Source: Gammaproteobacteria bacterium
GTDB lineage: Bacteria > Pseudomonadota > Gammaproteobacteria > Eutrophobiales > Eutrophobiaceae
Length of the DNA: 52,134 nucleotides
Reading direction: 5' to 3'
Assembly (NCBI GenBank): GCA_028819495.1
Contig: JAPPLI010000176.1
Coordinates: forward strand, 1-52,134
Shown: piece after piece, positions 50,567 through 52,134 of the stretch
Position numbering within the stretch: the first letter of the stretch is position 1
Layout of the letters: every line of letters begins with the position of its first letter
Translations under genes and position numbers: made by a program
The notes under the pieces: model-generated
Seen by the model: only the letters and a program-made list of their open reading frames with translations
Told to the model about the DNA's origin: nothing
Database searches by the model: none

Positions 50567-51601
50567 CTAGGATAAATTCAGAAAAGCTGTTAACGCAAGG
50601 CGATAGAGTATGGGAGCAAAATGATAAATCCTACGCCGAGAACTCCGCAGATTCGGATCTGAATTCTCTGCCGGTTTGCGAGAACTTTGTAGATTCAGGT
50701 CTGAATCTCCTACCGGATTTCCGTGTAAGAAATTGTTCCGGCATGTGTACATCTGATCATATATCCAACAACCTAAATTTCTACGCTTATTTCCCCTCGT
50801 GTTAAAACGCTTATGTCCAGAGCTTTTATCAATCCATGGAACACTATCCAGGAGTGCAAATACTTTATACGTGTTCGCATCGCCATTACCACCTGGATGT
50901 ATCAGAATTTCGAAGGCGGAAACCCATAACGCGATAGTTCGTCCGTAATCATAAATTGTGCCGCCAGCGTCGGCATTTGCCGGAATAAGCAAAGCCTGAT
51001 TTGCCATGTTGAGTGAACGAAAAAGGGCTAAGCTTTTCCACTCTGGCTTCTTCTTGTTTTTGTAAAGGTCAATCCACAAACAGAGAAGTTCATGTAAAAG
51101 AGGCTGGTCAAAATTGCTGTCAAGTAATTTTACTGGCTTTGATTCTGGGGATGATTGTCCTTTAAATTCATCTACGTTATGAAGTCCAGTAAAGGCTGGA
51201 GTAGATACAATAATCCATTCATAATCGTTGCTAATCATTCCAGAGTATATAGAGAAGTAATTTGAGCATGCTATTTGGCCGTAGGTCTTACCATTTTTAC
51301 CATTTATAATTCTGGATATGGAATAGGGTACCGTTGATGCAACGATAATATCTCGAAAATAAGCTATAAACTCGCTGGATATTTTGCATCCCTCGAAGTC
51401 TTTATTCTGCAAAATCAATGCCGGATGGATTATTTTCCCGGATGGGTCGGTGAAGCATTCCAAAAATTTATGAAATTTATCTTCTTCTTTTGTAATCTCC
51501 TGAACGCGTGAATCTGAGGATGGGACGAGTGCCAAAAAATCGCTTTCAACAGGTTCGTCCAAGTCAATATTTGGAAGCAGGCAAATAGGTGTCCAATTCA
51601 T
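50567..51601 (-). CDS. Putative HEPN-domain protein of unknown family
   Basis: 344 residues. The first 270 are not recognised. At about 289-294 CRNNFLHGN gives the R-x4-H motif of HEPN RNases, preceded by ALWVSAFEILIHPGG, a helix typical before the catalytic part. Directly after the motif is a duplicated segment: SDLNLQSSRKPAEN then SDPNLRSSRR, from a DNA tandem duplication of about 42 bases. Low GC and the neighbours suggest an abortive-infection or RNA-targeting role, by inference. It is transcribed towards the ATPase/TOPRIM pair. Confidence 0.6.
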   Translation of the reverse strand: MNWTPICLLPNIDLDEPVESDFLALVPSSDSRVQEITKEEDKFHKFLECFTDPSGKIIHPALILQNKDFEGCKISSEFIAYFRDIIVASTVPYSISRIINGKNGKTYGQIACSNYFSIYSGMISNDYEWIIVSTPAFTGLHNVDEFKGQSSPESKPVKLLDSNFDQPLLHELLCLWIDLYKNKKKPEWKSLALFRSLNMANQALLIPANADAGGTIYDYGRTIALWVSAFEILIHPGGNGDANTYKVFALLDSVPWIDKSSGHKRFNTRGNKRRNLGCWIYDQMYTCRNNFLHGNPVGDSDLNLQSSRKPAENSDPNLRSSRRRIYHFAPILYRLALTAFLNLS

Positions 51602-51716
51602 AGCACTTTGATTAAATTAAATATTTTACCTGCCGGGCACTTGATTTTGTAAGACGCACAGGATAAAAGCATTTCTGAACCGGAATGACGAGATATTGCT
51701 GAGAAGAAAGAAGAAA

Positions 51717-51917
51717 ATGACCTCCCCGACTACTCCGTTACCGGAGAGATCCCCTTGGGATCTTGTCATCGGGGAGGGACCTTTTTCTGTGAGGGCGCTT
51801 CTCTCTACCACCGTCGGAGAACACCCTTTACTTAGTATTATAATAGCAGATCTGGAAAACAAATATAACGGAATTGAAGCGAAATTTGCCGTTCAAAATG
51901 ACAAAAATAGTGGGTAA
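51717..51917 (+). CDS. Possible small protein (66 aa) covering a structured element
   Basis: ATG 51717 after a purine-rich GAAGAAAGAAGAAA stretch. The product starts TSPTTPLPERSPWDLVIGEG and ends NDKNSG. No family. The first 60 bases coincide with a three-way-junction sequence, so this stretch may be shaped by structure rather than coding. It overlaps the next small frame. Confidence 0.35.
   Translation: MTSPTTPLPERSPWDLVIGEGPFSVRALLSTTVGEHPLLSIIIADLENKYNGIEAKFAVQNDKNSG
51721..51777. other. Predicted three-way-junction structured element
   Basis: The outer 9-base stem CCTCCCCGA (51721-51729) pairs perfectly with TCGGGGAGG (51769-51777). Inside are two hairpins: CTCCG-TTAC-CGGAG (51733-51746) and AGATCCC-CTT-GGGATCT (51747-51763). 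All stems are perfect, and the inner hairpins abut. It could be a structured RNA, a single-strand DNA recognition element, or a palindromic insertion within a reading frame. Confidence 0.6.
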
Positions 51918-52083
51918 GCCAAGTAGTTTGCGTAAGATGGATATCAGGCATTCAGTAAAACGAATATCGTCACTTTTCAGGCTTCTTCGGAAAAAGAAGA
52001 TTGATTTTCTTCCCGTTGTAGCTGCAGTCGTATGGACTGTTTTCCTCGGCCTGTTTTGCCCGGCATTTATATATTTTCTGTAA
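51898..52083 (+). CDS. Possible small single-TM membrane protein (61 aa)
   Basis: ATG 51898 to TAA 52083. The N-terminal half is strongly basic (KISSLFRLLRKKK type), the C-terminal half one membrane segment (FLPVVAAVVWTVFLGLFCPA). The basic-inside, hydrophobic-end layout is protein-like. It overlaps the preceding small frame by 20 bases. No family is recognised and the ribosome site is weak. Confidence 0.4.
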   Translation: MTKIVGKPSSLRKMDIRHSVKRISSLFRLLRKKKIDFLPVVAAVVWTVFLGLFCPAFIYFL

Positions 52084-52134
52084 CTACTCGCCCCTCTTAT
52101 CCTGATCTCTTATCCTGACCCTGCTTGGCCGGGT

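Noticed and set aside
50545..50805. 86-codon plus-strand frame opposite the HEPN-like gene
   Set aside because: Only the antisense of the duplicated segment and the C-terminal coding region; no ribosome site.
51626..51862. 78-codon minus-strand frame near the right edge
   Set aside because: It is the antisense of the three-way-junction region and the plus-strand frame, with no ribosome site or recognisable feature.

Overview
The window reads as a chromosomal piece of a gammaproteobacterium, most likely a free-living or host-associated environmental lineage known mainly from metagenomes. The evidence is the block 4.5S (SRP) RNA - dnaX - ybaB - recR, an oligoribonuclease gene (orn), a long ppc, two TonB-dependent receptors and sigma-54 control. 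No tRNA, rRNA, insertion sequence or CRISPR array was found. The species cannot be named from the sequence.

Layout. (1) 0.2-6.6 kb, minus strand: a scavenging/catabolic module of a PYROXD2/CrtI-like FAD oxidoreductase, a nitrilase-superfamily amidase, an 84-residue membrane protein, a TonB-dependent receptor and a phytanoyl-CoA-dioxygenase-like oxygenase. (2) 6.7-14.6 kb: housekeeping (orn, an M48 CAAX-type protease, a secreted RTX protein, recR, ybaB, dnaX, SRP RNA, alr, a DUF385 flavin/F420 enzyme). (3) 14.7-17.5 kb: a sulfite-dehydrogenase-like molybdoenzyme, its small c-type cytochrome and a FIST sensor domain protein. (4) 17.5-33.1 kb: a visibly AT-richer catabolic island with its own XylR/DmpR-type sigma-54 activator (V4R domain) and three good -24/-12 promoters. 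These drive DUF1329, a flavin-dependent-halogenase-like enzyme, two DUF3179 membrane proteins, two UbiD-family proteins, a Rieske ferredoxin, a cupin, DUF2848, EthD, an Old Yellow Enzyme and an AhpD/CMD-like protein. I recognise no described pathway with this composition; an aromatic or other cyclic carboxylated substrate is the most reasonable guess. (5) 33.1-41.2 kb, minus strand: the serine-cycle carbon-assimilation half, sgaA - mcl - mtkA - mtkB - hpr - ppc, without any C1 genes. (6) 41.6-46.4 kb: a class III aminotransferase, a second TonB receptor and an SDR dehydrogenase. (7) 46.4-52.1 kb: an AT-richer defence-like region with an RlaP-type nucleotidyltransferase, a SLATT two-TM membrane protein preceded by tiny ORFs, an ABC/AAA ATPase paired with a small TOPRIM-like protein, a HEPN-like protein and, at the end, a sequence that folds into a three-way junction.

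A family of palindromic repeats built on GGGGTCAGAGTA / TACTCTGACCCC litters the core regions (0-16.4 kb and 39 kb) and is absent from the AT-rich island and the defence region. Half copies of it supply the stop codon of three different genes, each of which therefore ends in Gly-Ser-Glu.

Most promising for novelty: the sigma-54 island with an apparently active plus inactive UbiD pair, the serine-cycle operon without C1 genes, the nucleotidyltransferase/SLATT and ATPase/TOPRIM pairs, the repeat-made gene ends, and the three-way-junction element.
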